From NCBI GenBank assembly GCA_022841205.1, contig JALHCK010000014.1, positions 1 to 31,790 of the forward strand: a stretch of DNA of 31,790 bases, written 5' to 3'. Positions 31,754 to 31,790 of the stretch are shown here, in pieces (within the stretch, counting starts at the first letter, position 1; each line of letters opens with the position of its first letter). The DNA comes from Methanomicrobiales archaeon (lineage in GTDB: Archaea > Halobacteriota > Methanomicrobia > Methanomicrobiales > Methanospirillaceae). The position numbers and the translations under genes were made by a program. The notes beneath the pieces were generated by a model. The model made no database searches, was not told where the DNA came from, and saw only the letters and a program-made list of their open reading frames with translations.

Positions 31754-31790
31754 CTCTCAGATCTGGTAACACAGGACGGCCATGTTTCTT

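Larger units (their letters stand above)
31430..31790. other. Upstream region of the surface-gene pair, no gene seen
   Basis: It contains the two TATA-like elements, the inverted repeat and the hairpin described separately. Around 31660-31700 it is very AT-rich. A short plus-strand frame from the ATG at 31713 stops after 18 codons and is not convincing. Confidence 0.4.

Overview
The window looks like a piece of a methanogenic euryarchaeal chromosome, most likely Methanomicrobiales (relatives of Methanoregula, Methanosphaerula or Methanolinea). The lineage is an inference. It rests on a recognisable Mmp10 (the radical SAM enzyme that methylates an arginine of methyl-coenzyme M reductase), a methanogen-type (type 2) seryl-tRNA synthetase, archaeal ribosomal proteins S15 and S3Ae, KEOPS subunit Pcc1, an archaeal phosphoglycerate mutase (ApgM), a DUF5814-type helicase, and large PEGA/PKD/SBBP surface proteins.

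Left part (1-7650, AT-richer, accessory in character). It starts with the N-terminus of an IS481-like transposase running off the left edge. Two exported proteins of unknown function follow on the minus strand, joined by ATGA overlaps; the longer one has its signal peptide split by a one-base frameshift. Positions 3148-4035 are a gene graveyard: a 5' stub of uvrA followed by at least three unrelated open fragments on the opposite strand. A plus-strand cluster (4353-7520) encodes a secreted C39-like cysteine peptidase, a membrane-anchored protein, a very aromatic-rich small protein, a lipoprotein and a frameshifted four-helix membrane protein. A tRNA-Thr(UGU) closes this part, with its 3' end facing the accessory DNA.

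Middle part (8000-19400, GC-rich, core in character). It holds a stand-alone caspase/CHAT-like protein, a small DUF504 protein, an APC-type amino acid permease and Mmp10. Next comes an information-processing operon rps15-recJ-like-pcc1-serS-rps3ae, preceded by a TATA box and a leader with two similar hairpins. It is followed by apgM, an overlapping methyltransferase-like gene and a small PH-domain membrane protein.

Right part (19437-31790). A minus-strand, translationally coupled trio (two winged-helix regulators and a DUF5814 superfamily 2 helicase) diverges from hypF, the hydrogenase maturation carbamoyltransferase. The shared 57-bp promoter region carries a near-perfect inverted repeat. 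After a bidirectional terminator come two giant minus-strand surface proteins. One has a cohesin-like domain and nine PEGA repeats. The other has an SBBP propeller, three PKD domains, a second copy of the same cohesin-like domain and a C-terminal dockerin-like EF-hand pair. They may form a surface assembly. Upstream of them, a perfect inverted repeat flanks a TATA-like box.

The most unusual candidates are the PEGA/dockerin surface pair, the secreted C39-like peptidase cluster, the stand-alone caspase-like protein, and the uvrA-stub graveyard.
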